A DNA stretch of 64,000 bases, from contig CM074181.1 of NCBI GenBank assembly GCA_037179385.1, positions 50,860,394 through 50,924,393 of the forward strand. Direction: 5' to 3'. Position 1 is the first letter of the stretch. Each line of letters begins with the position of its first letter. Below the pieces are notes generated by a model. That model saw nothing but the letters and a program-made list of their open reading frames with translations, made no database searches and had not been told where the DNA came from. Both the position numbers and the translations under genes were made by a program. Shown in pieces: positions 22,041-33,721 of this stretch. This DNA comes from Holothuria scabra (Eukaryota; Echinodermata; Holothuroidea; Aspidochirotida; Holothuriidae).

Positions 22041-24755
22041 GTCGCGGAGGCCATATTAGATTAAAGCTCCATGCGAGTGTTCAAATTTTACCAATTGGTT
22101 TTAGACATCTCGTTGCTTTGGCTGCAAACAAAATCGTGTGCTCCCCTTGCCCTATACCCCTTCCCATGCCAGCATTTCTAGCTATCAGTTTTCATATAAC
22201 TGTAATGTACCTTTTCCGATTGAACGGGCCTTAAATTACAAGACAAAACCTTCTTCCTCCATCATGGTTAAAAGATATTCATTAGCTTTTGTCTAGGTAT
22301 CATTTTCACACAGTTTGGAGGAGGAAATTAAAATCGGATGAATGCTGCAATGGTACTTGAAAAAAAAATTAAACATAATTTTGATTTGTACCTTCCCCAC
22401 CTGTTAAAGTAACTATGTTTTCTAGGAAAATCCTTTGTAAAATCTGTTTTGGATAAGGGCCTCAACTAGGTCATGCATGGGTAGAACCGTACTCAAGGGC
22501 GAATATTTCGGCTGTCAGTATTTCACCTGAACAAAATGATAATTATTATTCGATTACGATGCAAGAATTTTTCATAACTTCACCTCATCCCTTTATGGCA
22601 CCTTAAAAGCTCCGTAGAAAACAAAAATACACAAAATTAATAACCTGTTTGCTTCATATCTCTTCTTCTATGTTTTTGACCTGCTGAGTCTTCTAGGGGA
22701 GTACAGTATAGTTGTTTCGCCATCATGCAATAAGAGATAATGCCAACATACATTTCAGTGATGCAGAAAAGGACGCTGAGGACTATTAATGAATGTATTC
22801 GTGTGTGGGTAAAATGAAACTGCTGCCACATTGCCGCAGGGTTTGCACCAGAGGAGGAACGAGAAATGTACGTATGCCGTCGGGGATTTTCTGGTTTTTT
22901 TTTGGAAAGCTGTTATCTGTATGATAAAATATGTAGTCCATCGATGATTGATTTTTCTGATAGGAAGGGGAGTTTTTTTCAATGAAAGAAACCAGATATT
23001 CCAGGCTAAAAGAACCCTAATTTCTCGCCGAAAACATGATTTTTCTTATCCTTTGGCGACTCACCGCCTCTGTCGGAGGTTTCGTATTCTTGACCCCCCA
23101 CCGGTCACCCTTCAGGGAGCTTGGTCCACTGTCAGCAAATCTGGTCTGTAAGACAAGTTACAAGCCAGACTCCTTTACACAGTTACATGTAAAGAAGCGA
23201 ATGACAAATCTTTCCAACTGTATAGTGGTGGTGCATGTTCGAGAATATTTGTATAGCCATACTCTCGGAGAGAGGGTCTAAATAACTTGTGCCTCTCAAA
23301 TCCAAATGGTAACCGACATACTGGTTACCCGAGGCTCTGTTCATTGAAGATACAAGTCTTAAACAACTAAGACACAGTCTTTTATCCTAACGGAGACTGT
23401 AATGATAGGTATGCCTCTCCTCAATGTGTTTTGCACATTAAAACTCAGTAAACGAGATTTCTGACATGTATGGGTACAATGGGTATAATGGATAGTTGTA
23501 GCTTCCTTTCCTCGACTGAATAAAACATTAAGCATCACCCCTCACCTACCCTACATCGTGGCTGAGGGTACCACCAAAAGGTGTGAAAACCAGTTGTGGT
23601 GTAAAGTTAAAGTAGGAAAAATCAAACAAAAGAGCTTACATTTCTCTCTATCAATTGAACCTGAAAGTACCTCTTTTCCACTCAGTCAATAAAATGCTCG
23701 ATTAGGATATCACTGTAGAAGGTTTCAGTATTCAATAATTTGTCCGAAAAGGCATATTCCCCAAAGCAGAAGAGCCTTCAAGGGAAATCACTCCCCCCCC
23801 CCCCAGTTTGAGCCAATCAAAAAGGGGGATCACAAGGGACTTCAAAAGTGACTTGAGCAATGTTCAAACTGAAGCTGTCCCAAAGATAGTGGATTGGGGG
23901 TTTTAACTACGTCTGAATGCCGATTAACCCTTTTTGAGGCACACCCATACAGAAGTTTCACCGGCCTAGAGAGGGATCTATGGCAATGAAGTGTCTGTTT
24001 GTTTGTTTGTTTTCATTTGATCCTCCCTTGCGGGAACTTGGCAACGTCCCAATGAAGGGGTATTAACGCCAAGCTGGCGTGTCCTCTTATCCCTTGAAAA
24101 TTTTTAACCTAGATGCAAAATTGTGCGCAATTTTCCAGCCTGAGAGAATTCATTTTGAACTCGAAGGTTTAGTTGTGGTGTTTTTGGTGAAATATTTTTA
24201 AGCCTTCAATGCAAGACATTTTTTATTGGATGGAGGGGCCGGGCACATTCCCACATGTCCCACCCCTAGTGGCTGCGGGCCTTTTCTTAAGCATCACCAA
24301 AGAAGACTTCATACCAAAATAGCTGGATAGGAAACTACTGCTTCTTCACTACGTGGCATTCACCCATCAGAAGCCCTACACAACTGCATGGTTTCACGGG
24401 AAAATTTCTCTTCCAAGAAATTGGACACTTTGTCATTCAACCACCTGTTGAAAGTTTTACTCGTGACGAAGATATTTTTCAACAGATAATATTTAATGTA
24501 TGATCAGAATGATGAAAATTCAGTTTAACAAATGTGCTTGTTTCTATTCGGAGTCAAAACGTACCCATTTTTATTACGGATGTTTTCTCCTAGGCTGTCC
24601 TTGGCCACCAAAACTTTTGAAACGCCAATTTAAAACGAGTGTATCACGATGACCACTATACTTACAAATCGGGTGTGTCTTTTTATCCAACCCAATTAAC
24701 TATAGCACGCATTCGACCTCAAAAGTGTTCATAAATTTTACTTTTTGTCAGGGTC
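22041..24755. other. no supported gene
   Basis: No gene or RNA recognised. A (GTTT)4 run at 23998-24013 and the adjoining segment could be the 3' tail of a minus-strand SINE or LINE. A G-rich hAT-like edge lies near 24230-24280. Confidence 0.3.
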
Positions 24756-24870
24756 TTGAAATGGTCGCTACTGAGCTATAATGTGATTCACATGTTCATG
24801 GGTTCAAATCCCCCGCGATGCACGGGATTTTTCTCCGGGTACCCTGTCTTTCCTCGAAATTGGCATTACG
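24756..24870 (+). mobile_element. tRNA-derived SINE with a Deu-like block
   Basis: A pol III box B, GGTTCAAATCC, is at 24801-24811. It follows a possible box A around 24764. Directly after it comes CACGGGATTTTTCTCCGGGT, then ACCCTGTCTTTCCTC (24821-24856). This closely resembles the core of the Deu domain known from deuterostome SINEs such as AmnSINE1 and sea urchin SINEs, which reads like GTGGGTTTTCTCCGGGTACT followed by CCGGTTTCCTC (from memory). The 3' end is not defined; it may run on to about 25050. The frames over this region are incidental. Confidence 0.55.
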
Positions 24871-25050
24871 CTTGCTACTGCACTAAACAGGTTGCGCATG
24901 TGACGAAGTTGTTTGCACGTCGTGCTAAAATACCGTCGGGTGGAGTAGTTAACTAGCTGGCTTTGTCTTGAAGGGCTGTTGCGGCTCAAGCCCTCCAAGG
25001 AAAATTATCCGGCGGAAGTAAGGCTTACTTCCTCAATACCGAGTAAAAAC

Positions 25051-26422
25051 CCTGTTTTAGTGGATTAAATTTTTTCAATACCTTTCCATTTTCCTTGCAG
25101 AAAATTCCATGTATGCTAGAGTGCCTTTAATTGCAATTCACAATCCGTTGAAATTGCAAACACTTTTAGGGAGGCACCACCCCTCCCCCAGGCATGCGAT
25201 CACACTTATGCCCTCTTCTGGAAAATCTTTGATCTGCCGTGCTGTTTGAATTCTTCTACCACTCGTTAAAAATCCCGCCAAAGTGAACTTTTCAACCAAA
25301 ATATCCCTTGGCACCCTCGCATTCTTTTAACGTGGTAGAAGTTGACCTTACAACCTTTTGTATTGGGATTGTCTTTTCTGTGTATGATTTCTGTTTGTGA
25401 ATGGTGGTAAAACATACTTGAATATATATAGCTGCTGGAGAACAAGTTGGTTGAAGTTCATTGTTTACTTATCTGGCTAGATGTGCCAAAATTGTTTTGT
25501 TCACCCACGTATGAATCATACTGCAGTCCTTTATTGCTTTAATATTACTTGTCATGAATATTCATCTCATTAGTTTATATCATGGCAATTGGTGTACCTC
25601 AATTAGTTTAGATTTTTAATTTGCTGCATAGAGTGAAATAGCGGCTTAGATAGAAACTGGCGTGACTCTGACCCCCAGTAACAAATCCAGCCCAAGAGAG
25701 TTAGGTTATGGATATTGCAGTGAGTATTACACAAAAGTCCTCCAATATAATTGCAAAATATCCATGTGACAAGGATGGGTATGGGATGGGGGTGTGGTGT
25801 ATGTTCTTTTTCAGTTTGAAGGAATTACGAAGGAATAAAAGGAAATTAGGAATACAGTTTACTGCTTATAAGATTACCTGGTGGTTGAAAACATTTACGA
25901 AGTGGAGCGAGGAGCCACTCCTTACGGTCCCTCCTTATAGACAGCGAATCACACTAACAATTGACCCGCTCCCCAATTTTTGGAAATAGATCCATTCCCA
26001 TATATAATGCACCCTCCCGGGTAAATGCTTTCGCCCTCGTGCATTGAGCCTTACTCGATCCAGTGGTATCCTCCAGTTTATGCGCTTTTCGGGCGTTGTT
26101 CAGGGGTGTACAGTATGACTCAAAGGGAGACGATAGGAAGTAATACCCCGGTGGGGTATGCTGCCCCCTCCGGTTGGGGATTTTTTTTTCGTTGGGAGCC
26201 TTAACCCGTAGGATATAACATATCATTCGTATACAAGTCTGCATGGTTACCGGCTTGAACTTCGTGTACATTGAGCAGATACTAACTGTGTTATCAACAT
26301 CACTACCGCTGCCTTGGTCACTCTTAGTGAGTTGATATATCATTACCAGAAGTAATAGTTTCTGTGCGGCCTTTCACTGATGGGCTATCGGCGCTTATAG
26401 CTAATCCCCTCATCAGTAAGCT
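25051..26422. other. no supported gene
   Basis: No coding sequence recognised. The 93-codon frame at 25708-25989 and the 129-codon minus frame at 25954-26343 match nothing I know. CAGGGGTGTACAG near 26101 may be a lone hAT end. Confidence 0.3.
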
Positions 26423-26430
26423 TCTGTGCG

Positions 26431-26784
26431 GAGTGGCGTAGCTGCAGGGGAGGGTGATTGGCCCCTCCCCGGCTGAAAAATTCGGACAATTCGGACGTTT
26501 TGTGTTACACGTGACCTACATTACAGCTGCAGCAAGTTGGTGTAGCCAGAGGAGGGGCCAGGATGTTAAATGTTGCACAAGATGGCATCTAAGGGTACTT
26601 AATATTCAAAAATATCCCTTAAGGTGGGATTTAGGCCCTGCAGTTAGTTCTCCAAATCTAAAAATCTGGCTACGCCAGTGGAATGCAGAACGTTTCAAAG
26701 TGAAGTAATACTCGTACTTTGGAATAAAAAAAATCAGAAAATTTAGGTGCTTGCCCCCTGGGAAAAAGTCTAGCTGCGCCACTG
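26431..26784. mobile_element. 354-bp hAT-type MITE with perfect 8-bp target duplication
   Basis: The left end GAGTGGCGTAGCTGC and the right end CTAGCTGCGCCACTG are inverted matches apart from a few changes. The identical 8-mer TCTGTGCG flanks both sides (26423-26430 and 26785-26792). CCCCTCCCC subterminal words resemble the other hAT-like elements. Another pair of inverted ends lies inside (TGGTGTAGCCAG near 26540, CTGGCTACGCCA near 26667), so a smaller element may be nested. Confidence 0.8.
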
Positions 26785-27422
26785 TCTGTGCGGTCAAAAT
26801 TTGCTGTCAGTGCTGCTAGCGGTGCTAATAGCGCTTTCAACGATTCTGTGCGGCCGGTACACTCAGGGAATCAAGCTCCCTGGTTCAATGAACAACAGTG
26901 GAAGCCTTGAATTACCGATAATGTTAAAAGAAATTACCGATAATACAAGAATTTCTATAAAGCGATAATGTAAAATAAGAAATAACAGATAATGTAAAAA
27001 AATCTTTGAACCGATAGTGTAAAAGGAATTTGTTGATAATGTAAAAAACTGTAGAAAATGAAGGTTTCAAAATTATGGTCCTACCAACAGGGGTTTATGT
27101 GACTTCGCAAGTTTATGAAGGTAGGCAGGCAAGCTGACAGGCGGTAGGCGAACAAGGCAGGAAAGCAAATAGGTTGGTTCGTTGGTGGGTACGTGTGTGC
27201 ATGCGTATGTGCGCATTGTAACCTGCGTCAATTTATTGGTTTATGCATTGACTATGTTGTGTCTGAGTCACGGTGTAGTCTTCACGGGAGTAACCGCCAG
27301 GACTTTTTATTGGGGGGAGGGGGGGGCGCCAATTACTGGGCCTGATCACCGTCTGGGGCACTTTTGGAATATTTAAGTACCCTGTAGACGAATATGGTGC
27401 TAACATCATTGGCATCATATGA

Positions 27423-28730
27423 AGTCATTCTTTTTGTACCATTGCAAAATATTTTTGCAATGTTAAAAGACTTACATACAATAGATTATCAGCTTTTATA
27501 AATAAGAATAACCTATTATATTCCGGGCAGTATGGATTTCGGAAGGATCACTCCACATATATGGCTGCTTTAAAGTTTGTTGATGATATAGTGTGTAACC
27601 TAGATAATAGAGTCAGCACCGTGGCCTTATTTATCGATTTATCTAAAGCTTTTGATACTATAAATCATGTAATTTTATTGAACAAACTGTACAGATATGG
27701 AATACGGGGTGTGGCATTTGATTGGTTTAAAAGTTATCTTTCTAATCGTAAACAATTTGTCCGTTTTAAAGGGAAGGACTCTAATCTTAATAATATTAAT
27801 ATCGGCGTTCCGCAAGGTTCAATACTGGGACCTCTTCTTTTTATATTATATATCAATGATATGTATAAGTCGTCAAAATTACTGAAGTTTATATTATTTG
27901 CCGATGACACAACTGTTTATTATCATAATCCTGATGTCAGTCGAGCCCTCCAAGTTGTTTCTTCAGAGTTAAAAAATGTTTCTGAATGGTTAGCGTCAAA
28001 CAAGTTATCTTTAAATATAAGTAAAACTAAATTATTGGTTTTTAATAATATGAAAGGTGACACTGCACGTTTTACTATAAATTTTAAGAACACCATCATA
28101 AGTAGTGAAAATTCTACTAAGTTCTTAGGGGTTACAATTGATAATAAACTTACATGGCAGGATCACATTCATAACGTTACTAAATCCGTTTCTAAAATCG
28201 TCGGTGTTATGAATAGACTAAAACATTATATTCCTAGTTGTTCCTTGTTAACTATCTATAATGCATTAATTTTACCACACCTTACTTATAGTATTTTATT
28301 ATGGGGTAATGCCTTGCCAACATATACAGACAAGCTTTTTATTCTTCAAAAGAGGGCTGTACGAACTATATCAAAAGCTTCACCATACACTCATTCTCTT
28401 CCACTTTTTCACCATTATAATATTCTAACTCTAAAGGACCACTACAATTACCAGTTAGGCGTTCTTTTGTATAGGCACAACAGCGGTCAACTCCCTCCTG
28501 ATTTCCATTCCTTTTTCAACCTTAATAGTTGTCATTACAACTATCCAACAAGAAGAAGAGATAATCTTCTCCAGCCATATACTAGGACAATGTTTGCGCA
28601 CTCTCACGTGAGAAGTAGCGGGGTATCTCTCTGGAACTCTCTTGACATTAGCATAAGAAATGCCCCTAACCTTAATCTATTCAAGAAGTACTTAAAGAAA
28701 TCCTTCTTGTTATTGTATGTGGATAATTAA
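27423..28730 (+). CDS. LINE reverse transcriptase, C-terminal part, frame intact
   Basis: The frame is open from just after a stop at 27420 to the stop at 28730 (435 codons). The first ATG at 27561 is incidental, because homology to the finger region (YNRLSAFI, YGFRKDHST) begins before it. Counting from that ATG, motif A is FIDLSKAFDT (about 24-33), the GVPQGS motif is at 82-87 and the catalytic FADD at 113-116, followed by the FLGVTIDNKLTW thumb-side motif near 190. The C-terminal YPTRRRDN...WNSL segment is typical of Jockey/CR1/L2-group LINEs. All catalytic residues are present, which suggests a fairly recent insertion. It would make RNA-templated DNA at a nicked target, but without its endonuclease half the copy cannot move by itself. 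The exact clade is not determined. Confidence 0.88.
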   Translation, partial: SHSFCTIAKYFCNVKRLTYNRLSAFINKNNLLYSGQYGFRKDHSTYMAALKFVDDIVCNLDNRVSTVALFIDLSKAFDTINHVILLNKLYRYGIRGVAFDWFKSYLSNRKQFVRFKGKDSNLNNINIGVPQGSILGPLLFILYINDMYKSSKLLKFILFADDTTVYYHNPDVSRALQVVSSELKNVSEWLASNKLSLNISKTKLLVFNNMKGDTARFTINFKNTIISSENSTKFLGVTIDNKLTWQDHIHNVTKSVSKIVGVMNRLKHYIPSCSLLTIYNALILPHLTYSILLWGNALPTYTDKLFILQKRAVRTISKASPYTHSLPLFHHYNILTLKDHYNYQLGVLLYRHNSGQLPPDFHSFFNLNSCHYNYPTRRRDNLLQPYTRTMFAHSHVRSSGVSLWNSLDISIRNAPNLNLFKKYLKKSFLLLYVDN

Positions 28731-28740
28731 TTTTATCTGG
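27423..28740 (+). mobile_element. 5'-truncated LINE within the fold-back element
   Basis: Only the reverse transcriptase part and a short 3' end with an (AAAT)n-type tail (28741-28780) remain. The endonuclease half is absent, as is usual for 5'-truncated copies made by target-primed reverse transcription. The element sits between the inverted arms of 26916-29876. Confidence 0.8.
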
Positions 28741-28795
28741 CAAAAAAATAAATAAATAAATAATCAAATAAATAAATAATTAAAAATCTGGCTAA

Positions 28796-29529
28796 AAGTA
28801 AGCATCAAACTAGCAGCAATTCTTTGTATACAATCATGTAAATGTTATAGGAGTCATATTCGTATTTATATATTCTAGTTGTGTAAGCAATTAAGAACAT
28901 CTCAGTTATTAGGGCCAGACTAGAAAAGCTTGCAAGCTTCATCTGGTTCCTTTTCTACTGTCTTCATACTCACGTTTCTTGTAAATATTATTTCGTATTG
29001 TATCATAATAATAATGATAATGAATGTACGTTTGCATGTAGTACAGTTGAAAAAAAATAAAAAATAAACAAATAAACAATAAACAATTTTTGCAATGGTT
29101 ACATATACATATACAAACAAATATATACATGTGTGTGTATGACATGCATGTATGAGGATACATGCAGTTTCTATGTATTTCATGTACACTTTACACTTGT
29201 CAGGTCACTCAGTTGTGACCGACCGCCTTAGTTCAGAGCACGATATCGAATAGGTTCTAGCATATCTCCCCAATGGGCTAAGGTGGAGCCAGTTCTTGAA
29301 GATGGTGATTTGAAGTTTGATCATTTCCAAATTTCAGCTTAAGTGGGCTGTAATACAAAGAGCTAATAACTAAGTCATAGAAATGCTCGCTATGGAATTG
29401 ATTTTTACTTCTCCGTCTAAGAGGATCACTTAGTGTAAATTATAAAAAATTGAAATGTAATTATAACACATACCCCTGTACACCGAAATCAAGATATGTT
29501 CTCAGAAAGGGGGCTTTCGATACCACCTA
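28796..29529. other. fold-back interior, no gene
   Basis: AT-rich sequence between the LINE tail and the right arm, with TATACA/TGTGTG microsatellite-like patches at 29100-29160. No coding sequence is recognised. Confidence 0.4.
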
Positions 29530-29876
29530 TACGTAATTGCACATGTAGGCAACACGCCCACGAACCTGCCTATTTGCTTTCCCACTCCCTACCGGCCTGG
29601 CGTCTGTCAGCTTTCCTGCCCACCTACATAAACTCACACACATACAAACTTGTAGGTAGGACCATATGAAACCCAGTTTTACATTATGGGTTAATTCTTT
29701 TTACTGTTTTACATTATCGGTAAATTTTTCTTACATTATCGGTTCAAAGAATTTTGACATTGTCGGTAAATTTTTCTTATATTATCGGTTCAAAGGATTT
29801 TCACATTATCTGTTTTTGTTTTTCATTATCGGTTGTTTTTACATTATCGGGAGTTTTTACATTATCGGTTGTCACT

Positions 29877-30299
29877 ATGGTGGGTTAACAGTTTCTGCAT
29901 GATGATTGAACTTGGCCACTAGCGGTAAGGCACAGACGATTGCAACAATTCGCAAGGGAGGCTCCGCAATGCCTAGATGTCACTTAAAGAGTGACAAATT
30001 GAAAAGAGGTTCAGTGCTAACCTTTCGATTCGAAAACCAAACAAAATGCAACCATAGCAGCACTTCGGTCATGAAACTGAAATTGGTGTAAGTGTATTTG
30101 CTGTCTTCACGATGCAGTGTTGCATAGGCCTACCAGTCGATTAGCCTGGAGAACTCGAGCTGTATATAATTTGTAAAAGGGATTTTTTTTCTTCATTTCA
30201 AACTTATCAGTGACTGAAAGGGCGAGAAGTAAACTGCTGTAAAAAAATTATAGAGGTAAGAATGTTGATTGTTTTGCAATTGAGGGAAATGTTAACAAC
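29877..30299. other. no supported feature
   Basis: Sequence between the fold-back element and the TTAA-flanked MITE. A 61-codon frame at 29906-30091 is unrecognised. Confidence 0.35.
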
Positions 30300-30303
30300 T
30301 TAA

Positions 30304-30599
30304 AGGCCCAGTTCTCTCACCCAAAACAGTACCAATTTTCCTAACCTTCTTACTGAAGCCCCTCCCACAATTATCTGAAATTATCCTCATCCAGATACAA
30401 TCTCAATTTATTGCTTCAAGTTGAGTATAGAAAAACTCAATTTATGTAATCAAAACAGGCTCAGTACCGTTCATGCTGTGTAATATAAGCTTTAATACTC
30501 TGCATTGTTTGAAGTAGCTGCCAATCAAAGAGCTGAGCCAATTGAGTATTTCGGTACCCCCGTACCAAAATTGTAGTTTGGGGTGAGAGGTTGGGCCCT
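30304..30599. mobile_element. 296-bp MITE flanked by TTAA
   Basis: The left end AGGCCCAGTTCTCTCACCC and the right end GGGTGAGAGGTTGGGCCCT are inverted matches with small differences, over about 40 bp. TTAA lies on both sides (30300-30303, 30600-30603). TTAA target duplications are made by piggyBac and Kolobok transposons; the end sequence does not decide between them for me. Confidence 0.75.
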
Positions 30600-30603
30600 T
30601 TAA

Positions 30604-32239
30604 GGTGATTATAATATGGCCAGAGTAAGTTTCCCAGTAACTTCTTATGAACTTGAAATAAAATCAATGTTTACCGGACCAAACTAAGTTGATATATATA
30701 CGTCGGATTACGACCATGTGAATAAAAAAAAAATGGGTAGTCCACGGAGTTACAAATCTCATCGCAATTAAGGCCCACTTAAATCACTGCTCATCTGTAA
30801 GCTATATTAATTCAAGGTATAAGCTGATAGCTGATGTTTTCAGAACATTGTCTTGACCGTCAATCTATCCATGTTTTGTTTTAGAGTATTTCTTTCTGTA
30901 AGGGGTGTCAGTGTATCTTCAAGGTTGGCCCTTGTTTTCAGTGGCCACACTTTGCATGGTATTGTTATTTCTGTGTCTACGCCGATGTCTCTGTGTGTGC
31001 ACTATAAGAGGAAGTGTCCACATCTTTGAGTCTCCTTTTCTAGCTAGGGCACATGCAGCCTAGGTCTCACAATTTCTCTCTAGAGGTTTTTCACCGAAGT
31101 CACTGCCCTGCGCATCTCTACATTTTTACTAGACGGCCAAGCGTTCGTTGTAATACAGTTGTATCTATGATGGGGAATCTGCCCTCCTGCTCTGCCCGTA
31201 TATACCGTTGAGGCGGCGTCTGCTTCACACTTGACGGCAAAAATGAATTTGTTCATGAGAACGAAAATTTGATAGACGGTTAGTTCTCATGCTAGCAAGA
31301 CAACTTGCTACTTGCGTTTGCGTTCTGCGTTGTTTGGAACTTGGTTCAACTTCTACTTGCAGAAGCAAAGAGGCGTGATACGCAATGTCATTGTAAGAGT
31401 TGTACGGTTGTGTGTGCGCTGTTCGAGTATCATTAATTTCCATGTGTACATTTATTGTTTTTGACACTGTCTATCGCGTGCTCTGAAAACACGACCGTGC
31501 CCATTAGTTAACAACTACAGGCAACTAATAAACGTGCTGCCTAATTTGCAGACACCGCATTAACAGGATTTATTTCTCTGTGTACGCGCGGTTTAATTTT
31601 GGCTGAAAAGGAGCGCACGCTTCCTTCGGGATTGTCTACATTGTTTCACAGTATTCACACCCGGCCCTAGGGCATCTTTCAGACAAATGGTTTCTGAGCG
31701 TAACGCAAAATAAAAACATTCGAAAATCAGTAAAGTTTCAACACAAATCTGCTCGGAACGCACGGCACATAAGCTTCAAATCATCTCGCACTGGACGGCA
31801 GAAAGGCATTGTAATCACATATTTTCATATCACAGAAGAGTCTGGTTAAACATTATAATGATTAAAATAAATTAGATTTATGTAAAACCTTATATAGGAC
31901 AAAGCGCTGAACAGAGTTAACCAATGAAAGCTAGTTAGATCAGGAAAGTTTCGAGTTTTAATCAGTTTGCATTCCCCAATGAGTTTTTCTGTTAAAAAAG
32001 CAATCCTTCTTCAAAATTGTGCCCTTTGACCTCTGATATTTATACCAAAAGGTTGACAAGACACAAGGCATATGAGTTACTTTCCTTTCAAGTTTGAGGC
32101 AGTTTTTAAAACTAAAAAAAGTAAATTTGACCTTCTGTCGCATGGCCTTTAACATTGATTAACATGGAAACCACATATTTTGGTAGAACTGGTAAGCCTT
32201 ATTTTGCATGTTAAGTTCCATGTTAAAAATTTTTGGTTT
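30604..32239. other. no supported gene
   Basis: No gene or repeat is recognised over 1.6 kb. The short frames do not resemble known proteins. Confidence 0.3.
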
Positions 32240-32274
32240 CCGGTTCAATCTGAACCGGATGTTTTTAGAGTGTA
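32240..32274 (+). repeat. 35-bp dispersed motif, copy 2
   Basis: Nearly identical to 18628-18662: it begins CCGGTTCAATCTGAACCGGA and ends TTTTTAGAGTGTA. Here the 5' half is an almost perfect palindrome. Confidence 0.7.
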
Positions 32275-32402
32275 CATGTGAAAGGACATTTATACAATGC
32301 TGTATCCAATCTTGCAATACCCAAAAGTTATTTGGCCGTGTCCGGGAGCGCAACGGCAACGACAACGGCAAAAATATCCCAAACAATAGAAAGTGAAAGA
32401 CT

Positions 32403-33721
32403 GTTCACACTAGCACGACAACAGCAATGCGGCAATCCGGCAATCCGGCAATTCGGCAAAAATGCGTCTCGAAAAAAGTAATCGCACATGGAGCGATTCA
32501 ACGCCATTTGCAAAAAATTCTGCCAACTTCAGTGTTGCAAGCATTTGCCTGTCTGATCGGCGGGAGCCAACGGTACGGGGCAGAGACGTTCTGTGAAATC
32601 CCGCCAAAACACTACACAAATTATTTTGGTCCGTACAAACTACAAGATGCCTCGTAGATCTGACTTATCTGCCGAGATTATAGAAAGCTGGCCATACTTG
32701 TCCAAAAAGAATGATTCATATACGATGCATGATTACCATGATAAAGTAAAGTTATTTATTGTGTGGGAAAAATAGCAAAGGAAATGGGAAATCCCCAATT
32801 CAATGGTAACTATTCATATCATGTACGTTGATAGCTGGTACTGTTAGAAATATTATTAAAGCCATCAATCATAACTTTTAAGCTTTGTCCATGATGTAAC
32901 GTATGTCAGCTTTGAAATAATACCTGATTAGGCTATAAATTATTTCCTCTTGAGTACAAACCTATATTGCATTCCGATGTTTATTGAAAAAACATGGTTC
33001 GCTCAGTTTTTTTTTTAAAAACGTACGCCTATTTTCCCTGTCCCGACCTGACCTCTAACCTTGACTAGCCTAAAAAAGTGGCATAGGAAGCAATATGAAA
33101 GTGGGAGGGGGAGGACTTATTTTGGACTGTGCACCTCCCCCTTTTCCATTGACCAAAAGGTACAATTTTGATGCTAATTTTTTGGGTGGGTTTGCTTCTT
33201 CTGCGAGCAAGAACGATTTTTTTAATAAAAGAATTTAATGCCTTACTTCATTTTTTTTTTTTCAAATGAAAATGCGCAATGAAAAAGGTGGAAATATTCG
33301 TTTTTCCAGCCATGCTATAAAAGACAAAATTTCCAGTATATCTATGCCAACAGTCATTGGCTTAGCTACACTTTTTCCAGGAGGGCGGGGACAAGCACCC
33401 AAATTTTGTGATAACGCTCCCAAACGTATTTGGCTAAAAGTTCTGTTCAGACTTTTATTTTCAAATTTAATTATTCTGCTGTAACCATATTTTCCTCTTC
33501 CGCCCTTTCTTCTATTTGGTACGATCTTGCCAATACAAAGATCACTTCCTCATCAATGTCTGACATGTTCGATAATCAGATAACAAAAATTTGTCAGCTT
33601 CAAAGACCCGTCAGTATCATAGGGTAAATTTTTTTTCCGTACGCGGCAATTGTTTTTGCCTTCATATGCTGGATTGCCGTTGACTTTGACGTTGCCGTTG
33701 CTGCTGTCCGTACATGTGAAC
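32403..33721 (+). mobile_element. Harbinger-like element with decayed MADF-domain gene
   Basis: The left end GTTCACACTAGCACGACAAC and the minus-strand reading of the right end, GTTCACATGTACGGACAGCA, are inverted relatives. Both arms are rich in CGGCAAT/CAACGGCAA words; similar words continue left to about 32340, so the true left limit may be further out. Near 32647 a short frame starts MPRRSDLSAEIIESWPYL and goes on to a W-E-K-I-A-like pattern after a frameshift. This resembles the MADF/Myb-like DNA-binding protein that accompanies PIF/Harbinger transposases. No DDE transposase is seen in the 1.3 kb, so this is a deletion derivative. Confidence 0.6.
32647..32810 (+). pseudogene. MADF/Myb-like protein fragment of a Harbinger element
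   Basis: From the ATG at 32647 the frame gives the N-terminal helix region of a MADF-type DNA-binding domain: aliphatic residues around II-SWPYL, then Y-DK-K-F--WE. The frame stops at 32773-32775. In the next frame the sequence goes on as an IAKEMG-like segment, so one frameshift ends it. MADF proteins of Harbinger elements bind the transposon ends and help the transposase enter the nucleus (family knowledge). Fewer than 60 residues remain. Confidence 0.45.

Larger units (their letters stand above)
26916..29876. mobile_element. fold-back element with 15-bp iterons in long inverted arms
   Basis: The left arm (about 26916-27225) and the right arm (about 29530-29876) are inverted copies. The outer part of each is a run of diverged units with consensus ACCGATAATGTAAAA (15 bp): about six units on the left, and about nine on the right where it reads TTTTACATTATCGGT. 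The inner part is shared unique sequence, for example AGGCAAGCTGACAG on the left and its counterpart near 29610. Outer tandem 15-bp repeats plus an inner unique arm is the structure reported for the sea urchin TU family of long-inverted-repeat elements. The 2.3-kb middle holds a LINE fragment, probably a later insertion or a replacement of the original core. A target duplication was not found. Confidence 0.75.
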
